Part shown: positions 22,857 through 34,011 of the stretch, piece by piece
How positions within the stretch are numbered: position 1 is the first letter of the stretch
Layout: every line of letters begins with the position of its first letter
Origin: Lepraria neglecta
Lineage: Eukaryota > Ascomycota > Lecanoromycetes > Lecanorales > Stereocaulaceae
Assembly: GCA_033220425.1 (NCBI GenBank)
Contig: CM065647.1
Coordinates: forward strand, 868,001 to 932,000
Direction: 5' to 3'
Length of the DNA stretch: 64,000 nt
The notes under the pieces: model-generated
The model's input: the letters and a program-made list of their open reading frames with translations, nothing else
The model's database searches: none
What the model was told of the DNA's origin: nothing
Position numbers and translations under genes: made by a program

Positions 22857-25800
22857 TTATGTGGTTGCCGAGACCATGGCCTCGGTGCACCTGGCTTTCT
22901 TACCAGAAGTCAGTTTCTGTTGCTGAGACAGATGCTCATGAAGCGGAGCCCCTGGTCGATGCCGCACAGCTGTGCGAACAGCATCAAGCGCATCCTTCCA
23001 GCGTTGACCTAAACTGAGACTCTTCGTCTCTTGTACGATACGGAGATAGGTATTGGTAGTGCTTGACCCAAGCCAGTGGGCCTTAGCCATAGCCTTGATG
23101 AGAAAGTCTCATTGAAGCGCCGCGGAAGATTGGGAGGGTTCCCTTTCAGCCTTTAGGTGCAGACTGCTGATGTAATTGTTGGCGCATAACAAGGTGAATC
23201 TTCCGTCGGGACCTGTAAGCGTTGCGAAGTCAGATCTGCTTTCAAGTCCACGGTTGGGCTATGGAACAAGCCTCAGAAGAATGTAGAAGGCAAAACCCCC
23301 ACCCTTTAACCCCGAAATGTGGTCTAACCACCCAAATTGCGATGCGAACTAGGAGTGACGTGCTATGAAAGTATACATATCATTGGATCTCTCGAAGCTA
23401 AGCAGAGCGGTTAAGAGGTATTCTTCTGCTTTGTCGAGTCCACCAATACTGGCATATCCCGTGCCCACAATGAACTTTGCATACATATGGCCGAACTCAG
23501 ATTCGAGTTTGACGGGATCTTCAGGATCTACCAGCTGCTGCCATGCTTGGATAGCTTCTCCCCCATTTGTTAAGCCTTCAGCTCGTTCACCCATGGCGAA
23601 GAGCATCTCCGTTCGCTGTGATCTGGCCACAAAGAGGGTAGCCGAGAGAGATCCCTGTGTTTTGCCACGTTCAATAGCGCCGTCGTTCACTTCGAGGGCT
23701 TCGATAAGTCGCTTCTGTCGGAAGAGTTCCGCGAGCTTGTCATCCAAGTATATTGCAAGGGCCTCCAATCTGTCCTTGTCATGGAAACTAGACGCTTGAA
23801 GCTCACTCTGAGCAGCACGAAGATTGGTGAATCTATCCTCGGAAGGCTCATCCCACCTCCGGGTTATGAAATCAGCGTTGCCTTTTGATGGTACAAGTGG
23901 GCGCAAGAAGATCTCAGGAGCACAGAATAGAGCCAAAAATGCTGTCTAGGAGCAGAATTCTTGCCCCAAGACAGGTCTCAGGAGCAGTATATGAGCGACA
24001 AAAAGTGGTTGAAAGCAGAATTCGTGCTAAGAGACATGTTTGGGAAGCACTAAACAGACGGAATGGGAGGTTATGAACCGAAAAATGCGCTTACATGTCA
24101 TACATGGAAGCTACCATTGAGCGAAGCTGAACCATGTCCACGATTGTTTGATCTGTGGCTTGATACTCCAACCTCCTCCAAGCAACGCATGCCGCTTTTT
24201 ACCAGTAAGCGAGCAGTGCTGTAATCATTTTGGGACGAGAAAGAGAAATAATAGGCACCGAAGGATATCAACGTCGTTGCTGTCCATTTCGATTGCATCA
24301 ATTCCTTGCTTACCAGAGCCACTCATCGATCGGCATGAGACCGAAGTTGGTTGAGTGACGGTCAGCCTTTGATAACGATCATATCAATATGGGTAGCAGA
24401 AAGCGAGTTCCCTCTGCGCAGACATGTGTAGAATAGAAAAGGGTACTGATGACCACGAGACGGGGTACAACAGCGCTTGCAAAATTTGTACGTGAGGTTT
24501 GAAACCCATTGAATATCGATTCTTGGTGACTTAATTCTCATCATGGCGTAAGACACGTTCTGTGTATGTTTTGAAATGCGACATTGGGAGTTGAATGATG
24601 GCCACTGGCTCTTCTACAAGGGTTGCTTATCCAGGCCGTAGACACCTTTTGCAAGACTTGACGAGAAGGGCGCTTAGACTTTTGGTATTTACCTGGCTCG
24701 TGGGGAATCCGCCCAGATAGCTTGCAAATAACCTCTAACCCTTCCTTAGTAGTCATCTGATCGATTGTGTATGATATACCTCCCATACTGCGTGCTAGAT
24801 AGGACAAACGACTTGTCATGAGCAAGGTTCCGTGTGAGGTTAAGGGCATTTACTGGGAGGCGTCGAAAGCCCCGGGTGATTGAAGCTCCTGCGCTTCGTG
24901 TTCCCCGATATCAGGCTGAGCTTGGCTGTCTACATTGTCAAGGATTAAGAGCCAGTCTGTATTTTCGTCTTCGCCAACCCATTCATGGACGGCTTTAATT
25001 GATGCAGCAATACTATCTTCGTCCTTTGCTAGGTGATGGCCTACATCCAACACTTTATCAAGTCCAACACGGACGGCTATCTCTGCAATGCCGATTTTCA
25101 GACAATTTCCGATTTTGTAATGACCCAGAAGACAGCAGTGTATGCATCCTGATGTGTCGTGGCATACTCTCTTGCCATCTGAGATTTGCCAATGCCTCCC
25201 ATTCCTTGCAGGACAAGAATTGTTTGCTGAGACTTCGAGATGGGGAGAAGCTGATCTTCCATGTCATGCATGATTTCTGGCCTCTGGACGGAGGCAGGTG
25301 CCAGTGGAGCACCATTCAGCTCCAAAGGCCGCACAGAGTACTTGGAGATCTCTGCTTCAGTCTCTGGTGCTATCAAGACTTGTTTCCGGAGGAGATCCTC
25401 AATCTGGCGCAAAAGTTGCAACTGTTCGGCGTCGCTGGCTGAGATACGCGCTTCCACTTCGCCAAGTAGTCTGGTCTGTTCGTTAAAGCGATTTTCAGTC
25501 TTGGCTCCTGATGAGATGGAATGATAATTGGCATGTACTGAGCAGTAGATTCAAAGATGCAGTCCTTTTAGCTAAACTCTCCCTGAATTTGCGGACGTCG
25601 TCGTGATGGAGCAACGCCCATTTCACCTTTCGGGCCTGGTCTTTTAAGTTGGAAGGCTCAGACGTCAGGGATTGGTATTTCTCCGTTTCTTTTAGAAATT
25701 TGTCGACGCAGTCACGGCACTCACGAATGGCCTGCTGCAGAGCATCTTGTTCAGGATTAGAAGGATCTGTGATGTTGAGTCGTTGAATAGCAAGCAGGAC

Positions 25801-25990
25801 TCTTTCGAGGTTATACAGGTCCTTCATACGATCTTGGAAATCAGCCTTTGCGCCTTTGCTTTCATCCAGTGCTTTGATGGCAATCTTGATTGTGCCGATG
25901 GCCGTCCATAGTGGTTGTGGAGGTGTTTCTGGGAAGCCAAGCCTAAGGTAAGCGGGATAGGCTGGAAAATTGGACTTGTAATGACCTGAG
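22857..25990 (-). pseudogene. NB-ARC/TPR (fungal NLR-like STAND) pseudogene
   Basis: Relic of a fungal STAND protein, a signal-transducing ATPase of the kind used in self/non-self recognition. From 5' (high coordinates): a helical N-terminal domain (KDLYNLERVLLAIQRLN, with KALDESKGAKADF just upstream), a linker with EQLQLLRQIEDLLRKQ, the P-loop ILVLQGMGGIGKSQMAREYA near 25,170-25,230, the kinase-2 strand DWLLILDNVDSQ near 24,940, and an RNBS-B-like HGTLLMTSR near 24,820. A TPR-type superhelix follows (FGHMYAKFIVGTGYASIGGL and AEEYLLTALLSFE, 23,360-23,480). The tail is MAKAHWLGSSTTNTYLRIV at 23,090-23,034. Several breaks are present: a shift between VFWVITKSEI and GIAEIAVRVGLDKVLD (about 25,090), an in-frame TAA at about 24,850, and disorder between 23,940 and 24,540. 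Confidence 0.75.
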
Positions 25991-26266
25991 ACATGGATTG
26001 CAATCCGTATCAGATGGATACTTGGAAGCTAAGCACACTTCATGTTTGCTACTGCCATGAGGAGGGTTAGTCCTATTTATAATGTCCAACATCTAGCGAT
26101 TGCAACGATCCACTCCAGCTCCATACCTACTCTACCAGGCAAGCTGTCAGAACAGGAGGCAATTTTGGCGGTAAGGAACCGGAGAACTTGAGAAACACGA
26201 GCACTCAAATAATTTACGTTGCATGGAATGGTGTCCCGACCTCTGAACAAGCCTAGCGAGGCCACT

Positions 26267-26827
26267 TTATTGCGTATTACTAAAATACCACCTAACGACG
26301 AAGCAGAGATTCACGAGAAAACACATCACAAGAAGGCCAGTAATCCAAATCGTAAGCCACACTCCAGACTTGCCGACTTTGCTACTCCAAAACCTCTGGA
26401 CCACCCTTCGTCTATTCACTCCCTTCCCTCCTCCACACGTGGACCCCACAACAACCTCACAGCCTCCCTCTCCAGCGGCACATTCCCCATGAGCCCTTCG
26501 TCTCTCCATGATGGCTCGAACCTCCCCATTCCCACCACAGAATGCCGCGTCGGTCTTCATTGCACACCTCTTGTGCGGCCATTCGAGCCCACGTTCCTTG
26601 CGCTCGAGTAGCCATACCACTTTCAGACTGACCGAAGTGTCGATGAGATCGTAGAAATGGGTGTGAGTGTGTTTGAGAGCAAGAGCGTCGGGGTAGGAGA
26701 GGGAGGGTATTATTAGGAGTTGGAGCTCGAGTGGAAGGGTGAGGAAGGGGGATAATGGTTTTGCATATGAGATTCTTCTGTGGCTTTGAGAAGCGGACAT
26801 ATTGTGACGCTTAATGGGATGACCCAA
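26267..26827 (-). CDS. F-box-like protein with C-terminal membrane helix
   Basis: Single exon, 186 aa. An F-box-like motif, PFLTLPLELQLLIIPSLSYP, lies at residues 27-46, followed by DALALKHTHTHFYDLIDTS, as in fungal F-box proteins that lack the full domain. A Cys-containing middle (KRCAMKTDAAFC) follows. The last 25 residues are a single hydrophobic segment, VWLTIWITGLLVMCFLVNLC, probably a tail anchor. F-box proteins bring substrates to SCF ubiquitin ligases; whether this one does is inference. A second in-frame Met nine codons later is an alternative start. Composition on the coding strand flips C to G near 26,620. Confidence 0.65.
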   Translation of the reverse strand: MGHPIKRHNMSASQSHRRISYAKPLSPFLTLPLELQLLIIPSLSYPDALALKHTHTHFYDLIDTSVSLKVVWLLERKERGLEWPHKRCAMKTDAAFCGGNGEVRAIMERRRAHGECAAGEGGCEVVVGSTCGGGKGVNRRRVVQRFWSSKVGKSGVWLTIWITGLLVMCFLVNLCFVVRWYFSNTQ

Positions 26828-27417
26828 ACAATGAACGCTGTAGAAATAGATGGTTTAGAGGAAAGCAGCAAGAGCGGTTATTTGTGTCAATTTGTTTTGC
26901 TGTTGCCTACCCGTACTTGGTCAAGTTTGAAGGAAAAGACACGTTGACAGCGCAACAGCGAAAGGAGATCTTTCGTACCGTACACTTTCTAGGCAGCTCA
27001 ATTACTACCACGCTCTAATGGTCCGAACTCCGTGGGATATCAATGAGACAGAAGTACAATTGACTCGGCGGCCCAAAATAGGGCTGGAGTTCCGTGCCAA
27101 GACCTTGTCGATGACGTTGTTGATGCCATTTCCAAATACTCTTGCCTTTCAATCTTTTGATATCACAATCATTTCGTTGGCTGAAGGTAAGCAAGCAATT
27201 CCCCCCTTTTTATTTCTCATATTTCACTGTCCATGAAATGAGAAGCCTTATTTCCATTGGAAAGCCTTGTGCAACCTTCTTTACCCCACCCTCAATCACG
27301 TCATCCTTACGTGCTTTCTCGGTACTTACGAAAATGCATTATAGATTTCACCCACTTTCTACGACTTCCTCATCTCTACGAACAGCCCCATCAAAGAGAC
27401 CTATCTCACTCTACAAG

Positions 27418-28228
27418 ATGTCTCAAAAGCAGTTTAGCAACACCGATGTCCCTGGCGACAAGCCAGCAGATCCATACAAGGCCACAAACCTTACGGAACC
27501 CGACTTGAAGGAGAAGGTGCAGGATCTCGTTAGTTTCATGGAATCATGCAAGTTCGGAATGATGACAACGAGGATTGAGAGCAGTGGGCTCCTCACATCA
27601 AGATGCATGGCATTAGCCGCAAAAGTGCGTTCCTACAATCCATCCTCGCGCTATAGATAATAGCTAGGTATGGAAGCTAATACGAGGTCCTTACACAGGA
27701 AGGTGGTGGCGTCGACCTTCTCTTCCATACTAACACCGAGTCGGGCAAAACCGACGACCTTAAGAACGACCCAAAGATCAACATCGCCTTCCTCAATTCG
27801 ACCGGCGAATGGGCTTCTGTCTCCGGTGAAGCTGAAATCGTCACAGATCGTGAGATGGTTCGTAAATATTACTCCCCAGCCCTAAAGGCATGGCTGGGCG
27901 ATCTAGAGGACGGCAAACACGATGGTGGGCCCGAGGATCCTAGGATTGGTGTCATCAAAGTCAAGGCAGTGACGGCAACCTATGCAATTGCTACGGGCAC
28001 TGCTTTGGGACGAGGGGTAGATATTGTGAAGGGTGCTATCACGGGGGCGGCGCCGAAGGTCAATAAGTTGAGGGAGATCAGTGAGGCGGAGCTGCAGCAA
28101 TGTGAGTGACTTTCCCCGGTCCCCTTCCGGAGCTTCTATTATTTTGAAGAATTCGTGTGCGTACTTATGATTGAGTGCGTGACTAAATTGGGCTTTCCTT
28201 TCAATTAACAGACAGAGCTAGTCATTAG
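27418..28228 (+). CDS. bli-3: Bli-3-like FMN-binding (pyridoxamine 5'-phosphate oxidase fold) protein
   Basis: Homologue of the Neurospora blue-light-inducible protein Bli-3, with the general-stress-protein-26 split-barrel flavin fold. The physiological reaction is not established. Three exons, 27418-27624, 27699-28101 and 28212-28228, give 208 aa. Recognisable blocks are VSFMESCKFGMMTTR and LTSRCMALA, then GVDLLFHTNTESGKTDDL, NIAFLNSTGEWASVSGEA and YATGTALGRG-like ATYAIATGTALGRG. The last exon is only 17 nt (YRASH, stop), an end that fits the family. An upstream in-frame Met at 27,331 would add 29 Ser/Thr/Arg-rich residues, conceivably a mitochondrial leader, so the start is not certain. Confidence 0.88.
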
Positions 28229-28417
28229 AGAGCGATTTGCTGATCAACTGGAATTATGTGATACAGGGCGTCAACAAAACAGCTAGACGGCAAGCTGCAA
28301 CTCAAGTACACAAAATTCATAACCTCTATGAGCATGTATGTTAGACAAAGCTAGACAGAATTGTTCTCAACAGCAAAAGTACCTGATCTGATGTTCAAGC
28401 ATACAACTTTTGGGGGA
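28229..28417. other. Spacer before tandem repeat
   Basis: Downstream region of the Bli-3-like gene. No feature was seen. Confidence 0.4.
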
Positions 28418-29055
28418 GAAATCCTCTGCGCCATAGTTGGGTATTACCTGTAGCGTTCCGGGTCTCAATAACACAGCCGTATGGCCAAACGGAAAGGAAA
28501 TTCTCTGTACTAGTATGCCATAAATGGTGGGCGTCCACCATTCTGGGGTTCAGGCCCCTCAGTCATGTTTCCTCCGCCAAGATTACTCCACGCGGGATTT
28601 ATAAAACGGTTCAAAGATTCAGTCTACGACTCTTCAGATACTTATCATCAGTATCGCAACTTATTAATCGTTCATCGCTTTTGCTATGGTTGTGTGCTTC
28701 GAAGTTCGTTCATGCATTCTGGTATTCCTTGCTAAGTAATGTGAATGTGCTACCTGTTGCGTCTCGAATTTAACAGTACAGCCTTTCAGCCAATTGAAAG
28801 GGGAAATCCTCTATACTAGAGTTGGATTTTGCCTGTCGCGTCTCGAATCTCAACAGCACCGCCTTGCGGCGGAACGGAAGGGAAATCCTTCACGCCATAG
28901 AATAGTTGTCCTTACCTGTTGCGTTTCGAAACTCGACAGCAAAGCCTTGGAGCGAAGGAAATCCTCCATACTGGAGTTGGGTGTTACCTGTCGCGTTTCG
29001 AATCCCAGCGTTTGGAGAAAGCAGATGTCGAGCACAGCTACGTGGCCAAACGGCT
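28418..29055. repeat. Imperfect tandem repeat, unit about 76-79 bp
   Basis: A core of the form GAAATCCTCYAYACTRGAGTTGG, followed about 30 bp later by TTACCTGTYGCGTYTCGAA, recurs with its GAAAT(C/T)C starts at 28,418, 28,497, 28,803, 28,882 and 28,958. Spacings are 79, then 306 (about four units), 79 and 76 bp. The middle copies between 28,580 and 28,800 are badly diverged; one partial TACCTGTTGCGTCTCGAA is recognisable at about 28,752. Each good unit also carries a CAACAGCACAGCC-like and a GCCAAACGGAAGG-like segment. Copies differ at 15-30% of positions by eye. An open frame through the last copies is a by-product of the repeat. Confidence 0.8.
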
Positions 29056-29256
29056 TTCCCACTATAATAGCCATGTCGTTTCTCAGTCCTGTACCAACAT
29101 CACGACATTATCTCTGCCTTGTGCAAGTAGAAAAGGACTTTATTTCTTATGACTTTTTGCTCGAATTCTCAAATTCCTCTACGGTTTGGCAATTAAACTT
29201 GATTGAATTGAAGTTGCTTCCCGTTCATTTATCACTGTTATTGACCTGGAGCTAAG

Positions 29257-30557
29257 ATGCTTTTGCCATATCACAATTACCCTTCCTTGTCGTCCACGTC
29301 CTCTACATCCTCATATGGCGATCATTCTCATATCCCTGGGCGTTGGTCATCGTTCCTACGATATGCGCCGCGCATTCGATCAACATTCCCGCTCGATCTT
29401 CCGGACCCCTGCCCAATATGCTACCATTGAAATAGGGACCGACGAATCGTCTATACGGCACCGGCACGATCGGTAGTAAATCTCCACAAAATTTCCGCTT
29501 TCTATTCGATACCGGTAAGTAATCCGTCGTGTTCCACGCGCACAGAACAAATTTCGATACTTACATGAACAGGATCTGGCGATATCATCCTACCCTACGT
29601 CGACGGCAGCGCCAATGACGCCAACAGTTACAACTTCGGCGGCACCTCCTTGCACAAAACGCACACGGAGGGCTTCGCAGGCCAAACAGATTCGGGACCC
29701 GTCTATGAGGACGACGTCACATTCCCAGGCCTCACAGGCAACAACGTCCAATTCTTTACCGCCAACGAGACTCACGAAGCCCCCGCAAACGACGCAAACG
29801 CTATTATAGGCATGGACTACACGACCGAGTCTAATAGCGGCTTCGCCAGTTACTTTGAGACGTTCATCAACGAGGGCAAAGTCTCTCAGCCGGAGTTCGC
29901 ATTTTATCATGGGACAGAGACGCCGGAACTCACTATGGGCGGTCGAGACACGTTGAGGTATACCGGCGATGTTTTCACTGTTCCGGTAGTCAAGCAAGGG
30001 TACTGGAGCATCAATGTTGATAGCGTCAAGGTTGGTGGAGTTGATCTAGGGCATTTGACCGGCGGTGGAGGTAGGTCCTTGCTCGAGTCCATTCATCATA
30101 ACCCATTTCTAACATCTACCCAGCCATCGTCGACACAGGCACAGGCTTCGTCCAAGCCCCCTCAGAAGTAGCAGCAGCAGCTCTCCCTCCTTCCTCCTCC
30201 TCGACTACTACTAGATATATCTACCCCTGCAACACGCCTGCCGACAAAATCCTCGCATTCGTCATCGCAGGGCACACACTAGCCCTCCACCCAGACGACT
30301 TCACCCAAGGCCCCGTGTCAAAATTCAGTGAAGGCGAATCGCCGACCATACCAATGTGTAAATCCGTTGTCTATGGTAATAGCGGCGTGCATAGCTCGAA
30401 TCTAGGTGTTCCGTTTATGAGGAGCTGGTATACGATTTTTCATTGGGGGGCGCCGACGGGGAAGCAGGTGGGAGCGGGGACGGCTCTTATGTTTGCGCTG
30501 GCTGTGAGGGAGGGGAGTGGTGAACAGGAGGAAGGTAGTGGACATGGAAAGGGATAA
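29257..30557 (+). CDS. Pepsin-like aspartic protease (A1 family), 5' end unresolved
   Basis: Aspartic endopeptidase, probably secreted. The catalytic aspartates are both present: FDTGSGDIILP, with DTG split by an intron at 29,512-29,573, and AIVDTGTGF after a second intron at about 30,071-30,122. Between them is LYGTGTIGSKSPQNFRFLF before the first Asp and GNNVQFFTANETHEAP after it. The C-terminus includes LGVPFMRSWYTIF, as in pepsins. The 5' end is a problem. A hydrophobic signal-like stretch (LPFLVVHVLYILIW) reads in the correct frame but without an ATG, and an in-frame TAG lies at about 29,433-29,435, just before GPTNRLYGTG. The nearest ATG (29,257) is in another frame. So this is either a pseudogene or a gene with an unseen first intron. 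Confidence 0.75.
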
Positions 30558-30673
30558 TTACTACTTGTGAGGACAGGTGGCACGATAATAATAGGAAGGA
30601 TTCAGGAATAGATACGGCCACGATATGATACCCCCAACAGCGGCACGACAAGCTCTAATTAATAAACTCTTCG

Positions 30674-33602
30674 TTACTCAGCGCAAACTATGCCCTCTAA
30701 AGCCTTCAGCGCTCTCATACCCTCGCCCTCGAATCTCCCTACGAGCCGCTCACATTCATTCCGCAACTTCTCCTCTCCCCTCTGTGCATTAAACTGAATC
30801 CATTGCTCCACACTAAGTTTCTTCTCCGGGCTCGTCAGGGCATTTTGAGACTCCGCTGTTTTTCGTCCGAAAACAAAAGGATTGTTCTCCTTGTCTGCGG
30901 TTGGTGTTCCCTGAAAGATCTGTTCCAAGTCTACCGTAGTCCAAGGGATTGTGGTCTGCAGCTTTGAGAAAGTTCCTTTGGAAGGAGACGCAGTGGGCGT
31001 AGCCGGTGCCAAGGGAACTCGAGCCATTTGCGATTTTGAGGGTGATTGTAAAAATAGTGGAGGCCGCTGGGCAGATGGGCGTGATGAGGGAGGTTGATTT
31101 TCCGCATCGGACGATTGTGGAGATAGTGCTGGTCTTGGAGTCGAGCGGGCTGATGGTGGTTGTGGTAAAGCCGTGTCTTCAGCAACGCCGGTTGGCTCAT
31201 CATGTGACGAAGTCGTAGAGGCTTTTCGTGTTGCGGCCTTGGATTTCGGTGCGGGTTTCTTGCCCTTGGTTGCTTTTGTGGCCGCTTTCGTTGCCTTCGG
31301 CTGTTTCTTCGGCGCTTCGATTTCATTGACCTCAGGCTCAACGTTGATGGCTTCATCGTTGACAGCCATGACATTTGGCTGATGTTCAATCTCCTCAGGA
31401 CCCCTCGAATCTGGAATTGGTTGCACGATATCTTTGATGTTGCGGCTAGCTGCGACGCCCTTCTTCCCCCCTTTCGCCGTCTTCACAGCGGTAGAGGCTT
31501 TCCTACTACCTCGCTTTGCGCGGCCATGCTTCACCACACTTGCGTCAGTCTCATGTCCTGAGTTATCTTGGGCGGTCTGCGTGTCTATTACAGAACTGTT
31601 GACATCGGAAGCGAGGTCCATAACATCGTGAGTAACTGAAGTGACTGAAGCTCTGGTATTGCGTGTTGGTAGCTGGCGAGAGGTTTGCCTACTTCTTGTC
31701 TGCTGAGGCTTTTCCTTCACAACGTCCTGCTGGTCCACATTCTCATCAACCGCAATCGTGCTCTCTTCAGGTGGCGCTATATCCTGTTTCCGATTGGGCT
31801 GTCGTGCCGAAGCTTTGCGCGAGCCTTTCGCCTTTGTGCCCTTCGTTTTCGACGAGGGGTCGACTGTCTCCTCGGTAGGAATAGCTTCCGTAGACTTCTC
31901 AGCAACAAACTCATGTTCATTATCCGAGACATTTGGCATCGATGGGTAAAGTTCCGTAGTTGACGTGTCTTCAACTGTCACAGTACTTGCCATTGTACCT
32001 CTTCGTGTGGGCGCAACCGAAGCTGTGGCCTTCTTTGACCTTGGTCTAGTTCTCGTCAACCGGCGACCTTTGGGTTGTTCGATTTCGAGAGGCTCCACGT
32101 CGCCTTCCTCGTCCGTCAGAGGTCTATTAAGCTCTGCTTCTAAGGCTGCGTCGATGTCTTCGTCATCTGGAAGGCCAGCTCGAAGAGACGCTTTTGATGC
32201 CGTCGATGCAATTGATACCTTTCGTGTAGTGGAAGACGCTCTCTTTCTACTGCCCTTTCCTTTTTTCTTGGAAGCGGGAACAGATGGGGGAGCTATTTCT
32301 TCAGCGTCTGTCATATGTGTGTCGACTTCGTCTTCGTTCCGAGACGTGGACACAGGCAACTCTTGTGCTGGCGCAACGCTACTTCTAGTCTTCGTAGCTC
32401 GTTTCTTTTTGGGCGGCGGCTGATGCTCTTCGTCTCCAGGCTTAGCCTGAGAATCCCTAAGACCTTCTTTCACTGTGTTCATCTCATCGCTCTTCCTCTT
32501 CTTTGATGTCGTAGTTGGTGGCGGCACCTGCGCAACTTTCACCTCAAAATCGTCGTCCTCTGGCTCCAGGAAACTGCTAGCGATTTGTGACTCTTCCTGC
32601 TTCGTCTTAGCAACCTTCCCCTTCGCTTTACCTGACCCCTTTTTGGCTTTGGTGGCCTTCTTCCCTCCCTTGCCAGACTTCGTGGGCTGGACAGTGTCCA
32701 CAGTAGACGCCATGGTTTCGTCCTGGTTGGCTTCTGTTTCCGCAATAGACACGCCCTCAGTGACTGCTGTGAAATTTGACTGGGTAGACAGTCGAGATGC
32801 ATTCGAGGCACGCCCCTTCTTTGCTCGGCTAGCTTTGGGTTTCGTGGTGGAAAGAGTAAAGAACAAGCAGTCAGGCGACCGCCGTTGATGTTCATCACTG
32901 CTCCCTGTAAGAGGCTGAAAACATTGTTAATCAATTGATGACATACTGCGGATTGTCCTTTGGCTCCCACCCATCTAGACTTAGATTACAATATGAACAT
33001 TTGACAAAGTCGTCACTCTCTAAAGTCGGGCAATAGTGCCAACCAGCGTCGACCATCTAGATGCTCAATTAGCAATAGTAGTTCGAGCCGGTAACTGTGG
33101 ATATATACCTTCTGCGTCTTGCACGTCCAGCCCCTCTTGTTCTCGTGAGGCCAATTCGAGCCAAAGGTCTTGTGCCTTGCGTCGCGCATATTCTCTGACA
33201 TTGGATCCTCCATGGGACGGTTGCCATCCTCGATAGCTTGTTCAATGGAGACAGAGATGGCCCATCCGCAATTACTTGCATGCTTCAAATGTTCCTCTAT
33301 AGCATTATCATCTTCCTCCCAGCCATCAAGATTGCTCTGGCATAGGTAGCATGTCGTATTGTCGGGGCACGAAGACGTTGGGCCGTAGAAGAACCCGGCG
33401 CGCGCAAGCTGAGAATTGTCAGTGTCACTTCAACATATTGTAGAGAGCTTCAGCGTACTTGAGGAGGCGAAGGGTTCTTGTGCGGCCACTTCAGAATCTT
33501 TCCGCCTCTCGCATCAGAGGTCCTCTTCTTCGTAGTCTGGGGTGCTGCATTGAATGAGGCGAGTCGCGCAGCATAGCTCTCCATTGAGCTTGCAACGGGC
33601 AT
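30674..33602 (-). CDS. BIR1: BIR-domain chromosomal passenger protein (survivin/Bir1 homologue)
   Basis: Inner-centromere subunit of the Aurora B/Ipl1 chromosomal passenger complex. Exons 33602-33459, 33408-33109 and 33056-32947, and a long last exon from about 32,900 to 30,674, give about 926 aa. Two BIR zinc domains are visible. The first has CPDNTTCYLCQSNLDGWEED and HLKHASNC. The second has WHYCPTLESDDFVKCSYC, SLDGWEPKDN and EHQRRSPDC. The large remainder is low-complexity, Lys/Ser/Thr-rich with many KKA/KGS tracts, typical of fungal Bir1. The conserved C-terminal helix (SVEQWIQFNAQRGEEKLRNE) probably binds the INCENP/Sli15 and Borealin partners. The exact acceptor of intron 3 (32,946 to about 32,901) is my choice among close alternatives. 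Confidence 0.9.
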
Positions 33603-34011
33603 CTTGCAAAGTATTTACAGTTGCGATAATATCGATTATTAAGAAGAGAGAAGGTACAAGTTCAAAGGGTATATACCTGTTCACCAGCTCGATTTGGTGA
33701 ATTCGCAAGTGTTTGTTTACACTGATGGCGCTATCTTTCCCCAAGGCTTGGCGCGTCGAAAAGCGCCAAGATACGCTATTGTATTTCGCCGATATTTACG
33801 CGCTGACGGCAAGGATGCTTTCGTACCTTTTTTACGTCAACTCTGACCCAACAGGTCCGCAGGATGGAGAGCGCTACTTCCGTTCGAAGTCTCCCCACTC
33901 CGATTGTCTACATTCGCTCATGGAGTGGATGCACTCTCTCAGCATCTTTGAGGTCTCGGGCTATCTACAATAACATCAATTGAGAGCTGTCCCCTTCCGC
34001 ATTGCTCCATC
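33603..34011. promoter_or_regulatory. Divergent promoter BIR1/TAM41 with E2F/MBF-like inverted repeat
   Basis: A 409 bp spacer between divergent start codons. A perfect 8-bp inverted repeat, CTTGGCGC (33,747-33,754) and GCGCCAAG (33,763-33,770), flanks an 8-nt spacer, GTCGAAAA. TTGGCGC is the core of E2F-type sites, and CGCGTCGAAAA resembles MBF/SBF cell-cycle boxes. Regulation of BIR1 through it is inference. A short open frame over the spacer has no family features. Confidence 0.55.

Noticed and set aside
28418-29055. CRISPR-like array
   Set aside because: Eukaryotic context, units of about 79 bp without constant-length unique spacers, and strong divergence among copies.
28794-29255. A 153-codon open frame over the tandem repeat
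   Set aside because: It is produced by the repeat units reading in phase by chance; the protein is itself degenerate repeats, with no homology by eye.
33713-33973. Small open frame in the BIR1/TAM41 spacer
   Set aside because: It spans the shared promoter and the E2F-like palindrome, with no recognisable domain or splice support.
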